Shown here piece by piece: positions 23,461 through 34,301 of a stretch of 44,252 nucleotides of DNA (within the stretch, counting starts at the first letter, position 1; each line of letters begins with the position of its first letter). The notes beneath the pieces were generated by a model, which was not told the origin of the DNA, did no database searches, and worked only from the letters and a program-made list of their open reading frames with translations. Made by a program: the position numbers and the translations under genes. Origin of the DNA: Actinomycetes bacterium (GTDB lineage Bacteria > Actinomycetota > Acidimicrobiia > Acidimicrobiales > JAAEMS01); contig JAAEMS010000162.1 of assembly GCA_024225275.1 (NCBI GenBank), positions 1 to 44,252 of the forward strand, written 5' to 3'.

Positions 23461-24351
23461 TCAGCTGGGTTCCCCGAGCCGGATGAGCGTGGTTCCGGCC
23501 CGATTGAGCGGCACCGAGATTCCGTGTAGCTCGGCCCGATCGACGATCACCTGGTTGCGGGCCTGCCACTCGCTTTGCCGTCCGGCCAGCCGGTCGGCGA
23601 CGATCGACGAGACATGGTTCGACGTACGCCCCACGATCCGGCGGATGAGGGTCTCGGCGATGTCGGGGGCCAGGTCGGCTCCCTCTGCCCGACCAACCTC
23701 CGCCGCCTCGTCGATCAGGGCGGTTGCGAGGTCAGCCACCTCGGGGTCGGCGAGGGCACCGTTGGGTACCTGCCCGAGCACACCGATGATGCCGAGCGAC
23801 GAGTTGACGAGCAGCTTCATCCATGCCGCGGTCAACCAGTCGGCTACGAGAGTCACCTCGAGCATGGTGCCGGCGAACGCATCGGCCACCCTCTGTCCGG
23901 CCGGATCGTCGGGTACCGAGAGAACCGAACGAGCCTCGACCTCGACCTCGCCCGGGAGACCCCGGGCCGCAGGCAGATTGACGACCGCCGGCACCACCGC
24001 GGCACCACCGACATGAGGTAGGACCCGCTCGCGGTGGTCGATCCCGTTCTGGAGGACGGTGACCACTGTGTCGTATCCTGCCAGGGCTCGCAGCCAGCCT
24101 GCGGCACCCTCGACCTGATGGGCTTTGGTGGCCAGCACCACCAGATCTACCGGGCCCGAGACCTGGGCGGGGTCGGTGAGCACCCGAACCCAATGGGAGC
24201 GTTCTCCGTCGGGCCCCTGGTAGCGAACCTGGTCAAACGAGGTGCGGGCACAAACGACCGTGTCGTGGCCCCGGTCCAACAGAGCGGTCAGGGCCGTCAG
24301 GCCGATGGCCCCCGGGCCGACTACGGCGGCCGACCGGACCGGGTCGTTCAT
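23461..24351 (-). CDS. Ketopantoate reductase-like (PanE/ApbA) oxidoreductase
   Basis: The 296-residue protein has the N-terminal Rossmann motif VVGPGAIGLTAL, LVVLATKAHQ, and the C-terminal helical domain with the catalytic WMKLLVNSSLG (Lys and Asn). It is expected to reduce 2-dehydropantoate with NADPH in pantothenate synthesis, or a related 2-oxo acid; the family has several paralogues per genome, so the assignment to pantothenate is not certain. It starts at ATG 24351, within the end of the DUF2889 gene (4-bp overlap), although the open frame extends much further upstream as an antisense shadow of the nitroreductase. Confidence 0.88.
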   Translation of the reverse strand: MNDPVRSAAVVGPGAIGLTALTALLDRGHDTVVCARTSFDQVRYQGPDGERSHWVRVLTDPAQVSGPVDLVVLATKAHQVEGAAGWLRALAGYDTVVTVLQNGIDHRERVLPHVGGAAVVPAVVNLPAARGLPGEVEVEARSVLSVPDDPAGQRVADAFAGTMLEVTLVADWLTAAWMKLLVNSSLGIIGVLGQVPNGALADPEVADLATALIDEAAEVGRAEGADLAPDIAETLIRRIVGRTSNHVSSIVADRLAGRQSEWQARNQVIVDRAELHGISVPLNRAGTTLIRLGEPS

Positions 24352-25064
24352 CGTCCCAACCGCTCTCGCCAGGCGTCCATGTCGAGCCCGAGCTTCTCGA
24401 CCCGGTCGGCGATCCAGAGGGGAGGTTCGATCTCCTCGCCTCGCTTCACGGCGTCGATCATGTCGCCGTCTTCGGCCCAGACATGACACGAGTTCAGGTT
24501 GTGGGCGAACTGGTCGCGGATCTGCTCGTCGGTGGGGTTGGCGGGCAGGGGTGGGGCGACGGGTGTGCCCTCGTCCCCGCTTGACGCCCTCATCGACCAG
24601 ATCGACTGAACCGCAACCGGGGCCATGGCCTGGAGCAGGGTGGTGGTGTGGGTGCATCCCCGGGGGCCGCCGAACAGGTCGCGGATCCGGTGGGTGAAAC
24701 CTCGGGCGATCGATAGGCCGACGAGCTTCTCGTAGTGGTCGGTGATCGTGGGGCACGTCGAGTGGGGATGGATCTCCATCACCACCTCGGCCCCACTGAT
24801 CTCGAGGCCCGGGTACTCGACAATGATGTCCACGACCATGTGATGAACGGTCAAGGGCTCCAGATCGCCTTCGAGGTACACGCCCGGCGGCTTCTGGTCG
24901 CGGACCTGACCACGAATGCGCAGCTGGGTGTGGGACTGCCGGTAGGACCGTACCGAGTAGGTCCGGTCGTGGAGAAGGGGCAGCTCGGGTTCGGGAATCT
25001 CGGAGGTGTCGATGGCCGGCCGGGGCAGACCGGGCCGAGGTTGGGGGTCGCTCATGCCGTTCAT
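24348..25064 (-). CDS. DUF2889 family protein
   Basis: The product, about 238 residues, matches DUF2889: an N-terminal RTYSVRSYRQSHTQLRIRGQVRDQKPPGVYL block, LTVHHMVVDIIVEYPGLEISGAEV, then PHSTCPTITDHYEKLVGLSIARGFTHRIRDLFGGPRGCTHTTTLLQAMAPVAVQSIWSM, the most conserved part. The function is unknown. Two in-frame ATGs (25064 and 25055) are available, neither with a strong ribosome-binding site; both lie upstream of the conserved start. Its stop overlaps the PanE-like start by 4 bp. Confidence 0.85.
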   Translation of the reverse strand: MNGMSDPQPRPGLPRPAIDTSEIPEPELPLLHDRTYSVRSYRQSHTQLRIRGQVRDQKPPGVYLEGDLEPLTVHHMVVDIIVEYPGLEISGAEVVMEIHPHSTCPTITDHYEKLVGLSIARGFTHRIRDLFGGPRGCTHTTTLLQAMAPVAVQSIWSMRASSGDEGTPVAPPLPANPTDEQIRDQFAHNLNSCHVWAEDGDMIDAVKRGEEIEPPLWIADRVEKLGLDMDAWRERLGR

Positions 25065-25194
25065 TGCATCGCGCCAACGGCCACTTCGCACCTCGTGGTC
25101 GACCCGGTGGCTCCCGGCGAACCAGCGGCACCCATGGGTGCCCCGGCCGAGGTCGCCCCCTCCATCTCCTGAGCGGGCGTGGAACAATCCACCC

Positions 25195-25869
25195 ATGGAG
25201 CTCTACGACACCCTTCGCACGACCTTCGCAGCTCGGAGGTTCACCGACGACGAGGTCCCCGACGAGGTGCTCCACCGCATCCTCGACCACGCTCGGTTCG
25301 CGCCGAGTGGCGGCAACCGTCAGGGTTGGAAGGTCATCGTGGTCCGCGAGCCGGCCACCAAGAAGCAGTTGGGTGAGCTCTGCCTGCCGGCCCTGCGGAT
25401 CGCGGCAGCCCAGACCGAGGCCGGTGAGGTGTACTGGCAAACGGTCACCCCTACCTCGGTCGACATCGAGGCCGCGGCCGTCGACGAGGACCTGCCCATC
25501 TTCGTGAAGATGTTCAAGTACCTCGACCAGGTACCGGTTGTGTTGGTGGTCGCCGTAGACCTGGGCGTCGTCGCGTCGATGGACCAGCACCTCGACCGCA
25601 TCGGCGTCGTCAGCGGTGGCTCGGTCTACCCGATGGTGTGGAACATCCTGCTGGGAGCCCGCAACGAGGGCTTCGGGGGTTCGCTCACCACGCTCATCGC
25701 CTCGGCCGAGCCCGAGGTCCAGGAGATGCTCGGCCTCCAGCCCCACGAGGCGGTGGCCGCCCTGGTGCCCATCGGCAAGCCGGTCAAGCAGCTCACCAAG
25801 CTGAGCCGCAAACCGGTCGAGGAGTTCGTGTTCCGCGAGCGTGCTGACGGTGAGCCGTTCACGGGCTGA
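25195..25869 (+). CDS. Nitroreductase-family protein
   Basis: The 224-residue protein has the nitroreductase FMN-binding segments: RTTFAARRFTDDEVPDEVLHRILDHARFAPSGGNRQGWKVIVV near the N-terminus and SVYPMVWNILLGARNEGFGGSLTTLI in the middle, with PIGKPVKQ near the C-terminus. It would be an FMN-dependent NAD(P)H oxidoreductase; substrates range from nitro compounds to iodotyrosine and coenzyme-type molecules. ATG 25195 is the likely start because the longer open frame from 25006 lies over the DUF2889 gene. It is divergent from the DUF2889/PanE pair. Confidence 0.9.
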   Translation: MELYDTLRTTFAARRFTDDEVPDEVLHRILDHARFAPSGGNRQGWKVIVVREPATKKQLGELCLPALRIAAAQTEAGEVYWQTVTPTSVDIEAAAVDEDLPIFVKMFKYLDQVPVVLVVAVDLGVVASMDQHLDRIGVVSGGSVYPMVWNILLGARNEGFGGSLTTLIASAEPEVQEMLGLQPHEAVAALVPIGKPVKQLTKLSRKPVEEFVFRERADGEPFTG

Positions 25870-25936
25870 TTGCCGTCAGGCGGGGGGCAACGTCCATACT
25901 CGTGGGCAACCAGCGAGCCCCCGGAAAGGGATCCGA

Positions 25937-26938
25937 GTGGACCAGGTCAGCCACGAACCGGTGACGATCGACGAGTTGGCCAGCACAGCCAGCACGATCC
26001 TCGACGAGATCGAGAAGGCGGTCGTGGGCAAGCGTGCCGTGCTCGAGATGGTCTTGTCCGGGCTCCTGGCCGACGGCCACATCCTCCTCGAGGACGTACC
26101 CGGAGTGGCCAAGACCCTGATTGCCCGATCCCTCGCGACGGTGACCGGCCTCGACTTCTCGCGAATCCAGTTCACCCCCGACCTCATCCCGTCCGACCTC
26201 ACCGGCTCAGTGCTCCCCGACGATGATGGGCGCCCCCACTTCGTCCCCGGCCCCCTGTTCGCCAACCTGGTCCTGGGCGACGAGATCAACCGCAGCCCGT
26301 CCAAGACCCAGGCGGCCGCACTCGAGGCCATGGAGGAACGCCAGGTGACCGTCGACGGTCACTCCCACCAACTCCCCCGCCCCTACCTGTTGATCGCCAC
26401 CCAGAACCCGGTGGAGACCGAGGGCACCTATCCCCTACCCGAAGCCCAGCTGGACCGATTCCTGCTCCGTCTCCGGGTCGGCTACCCGGAGCCCGACCAC
26501 GAACGCGAGCTCCTTCGCCGCCGGTTCGATCGCGGTACCGACCAACCCGACCTCGACACCGTCACCGACCCAGCCAGCCTGCGCCGCCTCCAGGCCACCG
26601 TCGAGACCGTCGAGGCCGGCGACGACGTGGTCGACTACGCAGTCCGCCTCGTCGAGGCCACCCGCACCCACACCGCACTGGAGATCGGGGCCAGCCCCCG
26701 CGGCAGCCTGGCCCTCGTCAAGGTGGCCCGGGCGCGGGCGGCCCTGACCGGACGGCGCTTCGCCACCCCGGACGACGTGAAGAACACCGCCATCTCGGTC
26801 CTCTCTCACCGTCTCGTGCTTCGTACCGAGGCCTGGGTCCGCGGCGTACGCGAAGACGATGTGGTGCAGGAGGTCCTCGATGAGGTACCGACGCCCACCA
26901 CCCTGACCGACGCCGACCGCGAGCGGCTCAACACCTGA
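25937..26938 (+). CDS. MoxR-family AAA ATPase
   Basis: The 333-residue protein starts at GTG 25937 with AAAGGG upstream. Walker A is EDVPGVAKT (about 52-60), Walker B is LVLGDEINR (D115, E116), and sensor and PIRSAFDA-like parts TQNPVETEGTYPLPEAQLDRFLLRL are typical MoxR. MoxR ATPases act with a DUF58 (VWA-like) partner as chaperones for enzyme maturation or cell-envelope functions. It is followed by the DUF58 gene with a 12-bp gap. Confidence 0.95.
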   Translation: MDQVSHEPVTIDELASTASTILDEIEKAVVGKRAVLEMVLSGLLADGHILLEDVPGVAKTLIARSLATVTGLDFSRIQFTPDLIPSDLTGSVLPDDDGRPHFVPGPLFANLVLGDEINRSPSKTQAAALEAMEERQVTVDGHSHQLPRPYLLIATQNPVETEGTYPLPEAQLDRFLLRLRVGYPEPDHERELLRRRFDRGTDQPDLDTVTDPASLRRLQATVETVEAGDDVVDYAVRLVEATRTHTALEIGASPRGSLALVKVARARAALTGRRFATPDDVKNTAISVLSHRLVLRTEAWVRGVREDDVVQEVLDEVPTPTTLTDADRERLNT

Positions 26939-26950
26939 TCGGCCCTCTCG

Positions 26951-28252
26951 GTGACAACCCCCGGCCCCCGGCCCCAGCCCTTCAGCAACGAACAGATCAG
27001 CCCGCGCGCCCTGTTCATCGTGGGTGCCATCGTATTCGGACTCGGGGTGGGGGTGATCGTCGGGCGGCCCGAGGTCATCGTCCTCACCAGCCCCCTCCTG
27101 ATCCTGTTCGTGGTCGGAGTGGTACTCCACCGGTGGCCCGACATCGATCTGGTCGTCGAAGGCCCGGCCCGCTGTGTCGAGGGTGACGAGATCGAGCTGA
27201 CCGTCACCGCCACCACGACCACCGGAATCCCGTGGCTCCAGCTCGACGTCGAGCTGCCCCCCGATCTCGACGCTCCCCAAGGGTCGAGCCAAGCCCTGAT
27301 CTCGATGGCTCCCGGCCGCCGCACCACGGTGACCTTCCCCGTAGTCGCCAATCGCTGGGGGGTCAGCAGCCCTGGGTTGGTCTCCGCCATCGCCCGCGAC
27401 CGATTCGGCCTCTTCATTGCCTCGCGGGTGATCCGGCCCCATGTGAACATCCGGGTCCACCCCCATGAGGGCAGCCGCCGAGCACTCGTCGCCCCAGCCC
27501 GACTCCATCGCCGGGTGGGGGCGCATGGCTCGCGGGCCCACGGCGAGGGATCCGATTTCGCCGAGGTCCGGCCGTGGCGCCCAGGCGATCCGTCGCGGGC
27601 GATCAACTGGCGGGTGTCAGCCCGCCGAGGCGACCGCTGGGTCACGACCCGCCACCCGGACCAGTCGGGCGATCTCGTTCTGCTCATCGACTCGTTCCGC
27701 GACCTTGGGGTTCTGGGTGATCGGCTGGTGCAGAGATCGGTGAGGGCGGCCCTCGAGCTGGCCGAGAGCAGCTTGGCCGTCCACGACCGGGTTGGTGTGC
27801 TCGACGTGGGTCGCACCATCCGCTGGTACCGACCGGCCCTGGGGCGCATGCACAAGGCCCACCTCACCGATGCCTTGCTCGAGACCCACGTCGAGCCCGG
27901 CCTGCGCCCTCCCCGGCTCGAACAGCTCCCCCTCCACGAGCTCCAGCAGGGCACCCTCATCGTGGCCCTCACCGGCCTCCTCGACCCCGGAGCGGCCCTG
28001 CTTCCCCTCGAGCTCCGGGCTCGCGGTCTCGAGGTGGCAGCCGTCGAGGTGTCGGCCGAAGCCCACCTGCCCGCCGACAGCGACCCCACCCAGATCCTGG
28101 GCCAACGTCTGTGGCGGCTCCGGCGGGCCGCCCTGGCCAAGCAGATGCGCGAGGGGGGAGTCAACCTCGTGACCTGGAACGAGGGTCAGCCCATCGAGCT
28201 CATCGTCACCGCGCTCGCCCGCCGATCGGTCCGAAGGGTGGGCACGTCATGA
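26951..28252 (+). CDS. DUF58-domain membrane protein
   Basis: The 433-residue protein has two N-terminal membrane spans (about 20-55) and the DUF58 signature GSDFAEVRPWRPGDPSRAINWRVSARRG in the middle, with a C-terminal VWA-like fold (LVLLIDSFRDLG with the first MIDAS Asp). DUF58 proteins work with MoxR ATPases at the membrane. The start is GTG 26951. Its stop overlaps the next ATG (ATGA). Confidence 0.93.
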   Translation: MTTPGPRPQPFSNEQISPRALFIVGAIVFGLGVGVIVGRPEVIVLTSPLLILFVVGVVLHRWPDIDLVVEGPARCVEGDEIELTVTATTTTGIPWLQLDVELPPDLDAPQGSSQALISMAPGRRTTVTFPVVANRWGVSSPGLVSAIARDRFGLFIASRVIRPHVNIRVHPHEGSRRALVAPARLHRRVGAHGSRAHGEGSDFAEVRPWRPGDPSRAINWRVSARRGDRWVTTRHPDQSGDLVLLIDSFRDLGVLGDRLVQRSVRAALELAESSLAVHDRVGVLDVGRTIRWYRPALGRMHKAHLTDALLETHVEPGLRPPRLEQLPLHELQQGTLIVALTGLLDPGAALLPLELRARGLEVAAVEVSAEAHLPADSDPTQILGQRLWRLRRAALAKQMREGGVNLVTWNEGQPIELIVTALARRSVRRVGTS

Positions 28253-29517
28253 GACGTCTGTCGCTCCTGGCTGGAGTCAGCGCCGCCCTGTCCTTGGCCA
28301 TCCTCTTGGCCGGCGGGTTGGTGGCGGGCCTGACCTCCGGTCGCACGGGTACCGCGATGTTGGCTGTGTTGGCCGCGGTGTTCCTGATCGGTGGCTTGTT
28401 GGCCGGCTGGCGCCCCGGGCTGATCGCCTCGAGCTGCCTCCTGATTCTGGCCGGCATGTCACTACCGAACGATCCGAGTGACTGGACCAGCATCACGGTC
28501 CTGGCCCTCACCGCCCTGGGTAGCCACGAAGCGGCCCGGCTGTCAATTGATCTACGGCGGCCCACCCGCCTGGGGCCCCGAGTGCTGAGCGGCTTCGCCA
28601 TGCGCGCCGCCCTGATCGTGGCCGGCGTATTGATCACCGGCGTGGCCGTCAGGGGAATCGATGGCATCGAATCACTCCCCGCGGCGTGGTTCGCGGTGGG
28701 CATCGCCGCCATCGGAATCGCCCCCGCTCTCCCCAGACTCACCGCCATTGGTCATCGACTCGACTCGGTGGGCACGGCGGGTCGGGTCGTGCTGGGGGTT
28801 GGTTTGTGCGCGATGGTCCTCACCCTGACCTCGGTGGGGGCCGTCGCTCGACAGGGGCTGACCAATGACCGCGAGCTGGGGGCCGACACGGTGCGAGGTG
28901 TGGTCGACGACCTGCCGTCTCCGGCCGTGGCGCCCAGTGGCCCGCAGGAGGGGGCCCAGTTGGCCGAGGTCGTGGCCACCCTGGTCCTTTTCGCCCTGTT
29001 GTTGATCATCGTGGCTCTGGTGTTCCAAGCCCTGCGCCGACCGGAGATCCCGCTCGATCAGGATGACGTCGAGTTCTCACCCGATGACGAGGGGCTCTAC
29101 ATCTCGGCCCCGGCCGGGGCCGACCTGAGCGAGGGGCTCGAGACGGTGGACGAGGACGTGGCGGCCGATCTGGTCAACGAGATCCTCATTGATCTCCGGA
29201 GCGAGCCCGACCCGGGCCGCGCCGTCCGCTTCGCCTACGCCCGTATCGAGCAGAGTCTGGCCGAGAATGGGGCCGAGCGCCGGCCGGCCGAGAGTGAGCC
29301 CGAATTCATACGCCGGGCTCTGTCGGTGCTGGGTCCCTCTGGCAGCCAGGGGGGCGATGCTCTCACCGAGCTCACCGGTCTGTTCGAGAGGGCCCGGTTC
29401 TCCGAGTCGGATGTGCCCGAGGCCATGCGCGAGTCGGCGCTGAGCGCCCTCGACACAGTCCGCGCCCGCCTCGACGTGGCATCGCAGACCGCTACCGAGG
29501 TACTGGGGCGACCGTGA
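28249..29517 (+). CDS. Multi-pass membrane protein of the MoxR/DUF58 operon, DUF4129-like C-terminus
   Basis: The 422-residue protein has about seven membrane spans in its first 270 residues (LAGVSAALSLAILLAGGLV, AMLAVLAAVFLIGGLLAG, ALIVAGVLITGVAVRG and others) and an acidic cytoplasmic tail of about 150 residues. The tail contains AVRFAYARIEQSLAENGAERRPAESEPEFIRRALS and ALTELTGLFERARFSE, as in the DUF4129 domain found at the end of transglutaminase-like proteins in these operons. No transglutaminase core is present. The start at 28249 overlaps the DUF58 stop by 4 bp; the longer open frame from 28111 overlaps DUF58 coding sequence. Confidence 0.8.
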   Translation: MRRLSLLAGVSAALSLAILLAGGLVAGLTSGRTGTAMLAVLAAVFLIGGLLAGWRPGLIASSCLLILAGMSLPNDPSDWTSITVLALTALGSHEAARLSIDLRRPTRLGPRVLSGFAMRAALIVAGVLITGVAVRGIDGIESLPAAWFAVGIAAIGIAPALPRLTAIGHRLDSVGTAGRVVLGVGLCAMVLTLTSVGAVARQGLTNDRELGADTVRGVVDDLPSPAVAPSGPQEGAQLAEVVATLVLFALLLIIVALVFQALRRPEIPLDQDDVEFSPDDEGLYISAPAGADLSEGLETVDEDVAADLVNEILIDLRSEPDPGRAVRFAYARIEQSLAENGAERRPAESEPEFIRRALSVLGPSGSQGGDALTELTGLFERARFSESDVPEAMRESALSALDTVRARLDVASQTATEVLGRP

Positions 29518-29554
29518 GCCGTACGCCGCGAAACGACAAGGCGAGCCAGAGATC

Positions 29555-29917
29555 ATGAGTCCGTGGATGGTGCCTGCCATCATCGTGGCGTTGTTGTTGG
29601 TGGGGTTGGGGATCCAGATCCTGACCAGGGTCATCCAGCAGCATCACACCGACAGTCGCAGCCCCGGGCCCCTGATCGACCGGCCCGAGAAGCGGCTCCC
29701 GATCGTGCGGCCCACCGAGCTCGAGGTCAACGAGCAGATGGTCGACGACGCGATCAGCAGCGAGGCGTCGGCCCACCACAACCTTGGACCGGTGCTGGGT
29801 GATCTGGTCGGTCTCGCGCCCCGGGAGGTCGTGCTCCCTCCGGTGCCGCGGCGCGACCGACGCCGATGGATTGTGGCCTCCCTCGACGAGCTCGAACGGG
29901 CCTGGGAGCTCGACTAG
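29555..29917 (+). CDS. Small single-pass membrane protein of the MoxR operon
   Basis: The 120-residue protein has one N-terminal membrane span (PWMVPAIIVALLLVGLGIQIL) and a charged cytoplasmic or extracytoplasmic tail rich in Asp, Glu and Arg. It has no recognised domain. It is 37 bp downstream of the DUF4129-like gene on the same strand, so it is probably the last gene of the operon. Confidence 0.6.
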   Translation: MSPWMVPAIIVALLLVGLGIQILTRVIQQHHTDSRSPGPLIDRPEKRLPIVRPTELEVNEQMVDDAISSEASAHHNLGPVLGDLVGLAPREVVLPPVPRRDRRRWIVASLDELERAWELD

Positions 29918-29980
29918 GGGCCGCAGGCGGCCACCGGTTCTGCTAGCAAGATTACGACCAGACCAGCGAAAGGGACAATC

Positions 29981-30763
29981 GTGGCCGAACTGGAATATTG
30001 CACCGTTGAGCAGGACGGAAATGTCATGCTCATCACCATCAACCGGCCCGAGGTGTACAACGCCCTCAACCCGCCCGCCAACCTCGAGCTCGACCAGGTG
30101 TTCGACGAGTTCGCGGCCAACGACGAGCAGTGGGTAGCCATCGTCACCGGCGCCGGCGACAAGGCCTTCTCGGCCGGCAACGACCTCAAGTACCAGGCGT
30201 CGGGCGGCAAGATGTTCAGCGCCCCCCACGGCTTCGCCGGTCTCACCAGCCGATTCGACCTCGACAAGCCCGTCATCGCCGCCGTCAACGGTGTGTCGAT
30301 GGGTGGTGGGTTCGAGATCGCCCTCGCCTGCGACCTGATCGTCGCCGCCGAGAACGCCGTGTTCGCCCTACCCGAACCACGGGTCGGGTTGGCCGCCCTC
30401 GCCGGGGGCCTCCAGCGCCTTCCCCGCCAGATCGGCTCGAAGCGGGCCCTGGGCATGATCCTGACCGGTCGCCGGGTGTCGGCGGCCGAAGGTCACGAAC
30501 TGGGATTCGTCAACGAGGTCGTACCCGAGGGCGAAGCGGTCGCCGGGGCTCGCCGGTGGGCTGAACAGATCCTGGAGTGCTCGCCGATGTCCATCAAGGC
30601 GTCGAAGCAGGTCGTGCGTGACTCGTTGGACCAGGCCGACCTGCCTGGCGCGATGAGAAACAGCCAGTACCCGGCCGTGGTGGCCATGGGCGAGAGCGAG
30701 GACTTCATCGAAGGGCCGCTGGCCTTCGCCGAGAAGCGGCCCCCACAGTGGAAGGGCCGCTGA
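29981..30763 (+). CDS. Enoyl-CoA hydratase/isomerase (crotonase) family
   Basis: The 260-residue protein has the crotonase oxyanion-hole segments: AGDKAFSAGNDLKYQ and NGVSMGGGFEIALACDLIVAAENAVFALPEPRVGL. The first active-site position is occupied by Gly/Gly of MGGG, and the glutamate of PEPRVGL is present at one of the usual catalytic sites. It would hydrate, isomerise or otherwise act on acyl-CoA thioesters. The start is GTG 29981, with GGGA upstream. A TetR regulator follows on the same strand. Confidence 0.9.
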   Translation: MAELEYCTVEQDGNVMLITINRPEVYNALNPPANLELDQVFDEFAANDEQWVAIVTGAGDKAFSAGNDLKYQASGGKMFSAPHGFAGLTSRFDLDKPVIAAVNGVSMGGGFEIALACDLIVAAENAVFALPEPRVGLAALAGGLQRLPRQIGSKRALGMILTGRRVSAAEGHELGFVNEVVPEGEAVAGARRWAEQILECSPMSIKASKQVVRDSLDQADLPGAMRNSQYPAVVAMGESEDFIEGPLAFAEKRPPQWKGR

Positions 30764-30865
30764 CCCGGGCGGGGTGCCCAGAAACGGCTTCAGTCAATAG
30801 ATGCTTGTGTCGATCTCCCGATCTATGTTCGGGGTCTCCCACCCCTTGATCTACAGAGAGATTTC

Positions 30866-31441
30866 GTGCCCCGACAGGTCGACCACGAGCAGAGACGAAG
30901 AGAGGTTGGTGAAGCCGCTCTGCGCGTCATCGCCCATGGCGGTGTTGCCGCTGCGTCGGTCCGCTCGATCGCGGGCGAGGCGGGGATGTCGACCTCATGG
31001 GTCACCCACTACTTCGACGGCCACGACGATGTAGTTCTCCAGGCTGTCGCTCAGCTCCGCGAGTATTTCGAGAGCTGCTGTGTAGGCCACAACCAAGGAC
31101 CGCCCCTGGGCACGCTGCGCGCCATGCTGAGGGCGTCGGTCACCAGCCTCGAACAGGCAATGGCCCTGCTCCACCTGACAGCCGGCCCGGTGCCCGAAGC
31201 GATCCGTCGCGAAGTGGCCAACCTCGAGAAGTGGTGCACGGGCCAGCTCGAAGAGCTGATCACCGCCGCGGTGAAGGAAGGCCTGGTCGGGCCGGTGGAC
31301 CCCCAGACCGCGGCCAGGGACCTGCACTTGCTGGTCCTGGGCCTCCGGTTGGCAACCGTGGCCGACCCCGGCGACTGGCCGCCCGAACGTCTCGGGGATG
31401 CAGTCGACCGGGCCCTGACCCGCATGTTCCCGCCGGCCTGA
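30866..31441 (+). CDS. TetR-family transcriptional regulator
   Basis: The 191-residue protein has an N-terminal TetR helix-turn-helix (about 10-55: GEAALRVIAHGGVAAASVRSIAGEAGMSTSWVTHYFDGHDDVVLQAV) and a helical ligand domain. TetR proteins commonly repress nearby catabolic or efflux genes. The adjacent genes are a crotonase upstream and an acetoacetyl-CoA synthetase downstream (convergent), so acyl-CoA ligands are plausible. The start is GTG 30866, with AGAGAG upstream. Confidence 0.9.
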   Translation: MPRQVDHEQRRREVGEAALRVIAHGGVAAASVRSIAGEAGMSTSWVTHYFDGHDDVVLQAVAQLREYFESCCVGHNQGPPLGTLRAMLRASVTSLEQAMALLHLTAGPVPEAIRREVANLEKWCTGQLEELITAAVKEGLVGPVDPQTAARDLHLLVLGLRLATVADPGDWPPERLGDAVDRALTRMFPPA

Positions 31442-31460
31442 CCCAACCGACGGTCACCCC

Positions 31461-33446
<1,986 letters not shown>

Positions 33447-33478
33447 GGCTGCTCCTGGGCTGGGTCGGGGGGAGGTGG

Positions 33479-34189
33479 TCAGGCCCCGGCGCGGGGCGGG
33501 AGCCCGGCCTCGGCCCGGGCTTGGTCCTGGAGGGTCTGGAGGGCATCGCGCAACACCATGGTGAACTCGCGCATCTGGTCGCGGTCGACCCGGCGCTTGC
33601 CTTTCGCCGGCAAGGGGGCGGGCAGTGGGTCGCCGGCTCGGATCTCGACGCGGCCCCGCTTGGGGAACCGCGACTCGGAGGGGAGGGCCTCTTCGGTGCC
33701 GGCAATACCCACTGGCACGACCCGAGCTCCCGTGCGGGCGGCCAACCAGGCGGCCCCGTCGAACAGCTCGGCGATCTCGGCCCCTGACTGCCGGGTCCCC
33801 TCGGGGAAGACGATCATGCTCTCACCACGGTCGAGGAGCATGCGGGCCGCGGCCAGGGCGTCGCGGTCGGCTTCGCCCCGCCGGACCGGGATGGCGCCCA
33901 GGGCCGCACAGACCCACGACACCCCCCAGGTGGTGAACAGGGATTCCTTGCCCAAGGCCCGGACGCGTGGGGTGCACATCGCGGCCAGGAGGACCGAGTC
34001 GAGGTTCGACCGGTGAACGGGGGCCAGGATGACCGGCCCGGGAGCGTTCAGCACCTCGACGTTGTGGCCCCGAACTCGGAAGAAGGGGAACAGCACCTTG
34101 CGGACGATGCCGCGGACAATTCGGTAGATCATCAACGATGACCGACGGTCGCCCACGGTCAAGGCCTTCTCACGGATGTCAGCGCTCAC
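33479..34189 (-). CDS. 1-acyl-sn-glycerol-3-phosphate acyltransferase family (PlsC)
   Basis: The product, about 236 residues, has the acyltransferase HX4D motif HRSNLD and FPEGTRQ, the standard PlsC/LPLAT motifs, with a hydrophobic N-terminal stretch (RIVRGIVRKVLFPFF). It transfers an acyl group to lysophosphatidic acid or a related acceptor at the membrane. The start is set at GTG 34189, after which a typical family N-terminus follows; ATG 34132 is an alternative. The open frame extends upstream into the intergenic region. Confidence 0.9.
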   Translation of the reverse strand: MSADIREKALTVGDRRSSLMIYRIVRGIVRKVLFPFFRVRGHNVEVLNAPGPVILAPVHRSNLDSVLLAAMCTPRVRALGKESLFTTWGVSWVCAALGAIPVRRGEADRDALAAARMLLDRGESMIVFPEGTRQSGAEIAELFDGAAWLAARTGARVVPVGIAGTEEALPSESRFPKRGRVEIRAGDPLPAPLPAKGKRRVDRDQMREFTMVLRDALQTLQDQARAEAGLPPRAGA

Positions 34190-34261
34190 GCCCCGAGTCC
34201 ACCACAGGTGATCCAGCCCCGTCAGGCATGGGCCCAATTGCCCACTGGTTGTGGCATGAAA

Positions 34262-34278
34262 TACCACATACCGTGGTA
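34262..34278. promoter_or_regulatory. Palindromic operator candidate TACCAC-N5-GTGGTA
   Basis: TACCAC (34262-34267) and GTGGTA (34273-34278) form a perfect 6-bp inverted repeat with 5-bp spacer, in an AT-richer spot between the divergent PlsC and DUF4397 genes. A dimeric regulator could bind here and affect either gene. No regulator gene is adjacent. Confidence 0.35.
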
Positions 34279-34301
34279 ATCCGGGACCTAGAACGGCGGA
34301 C

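Noticed and set aside
23461..25746. A 761-codon open frame on the minus strand across PanE, DUF2889 and the nitroreductase
   Set aside because: Only its last 296 codons look like protein (PanE-like); the upstream part is Arg/Pro-rich shadow of genes on other frames.
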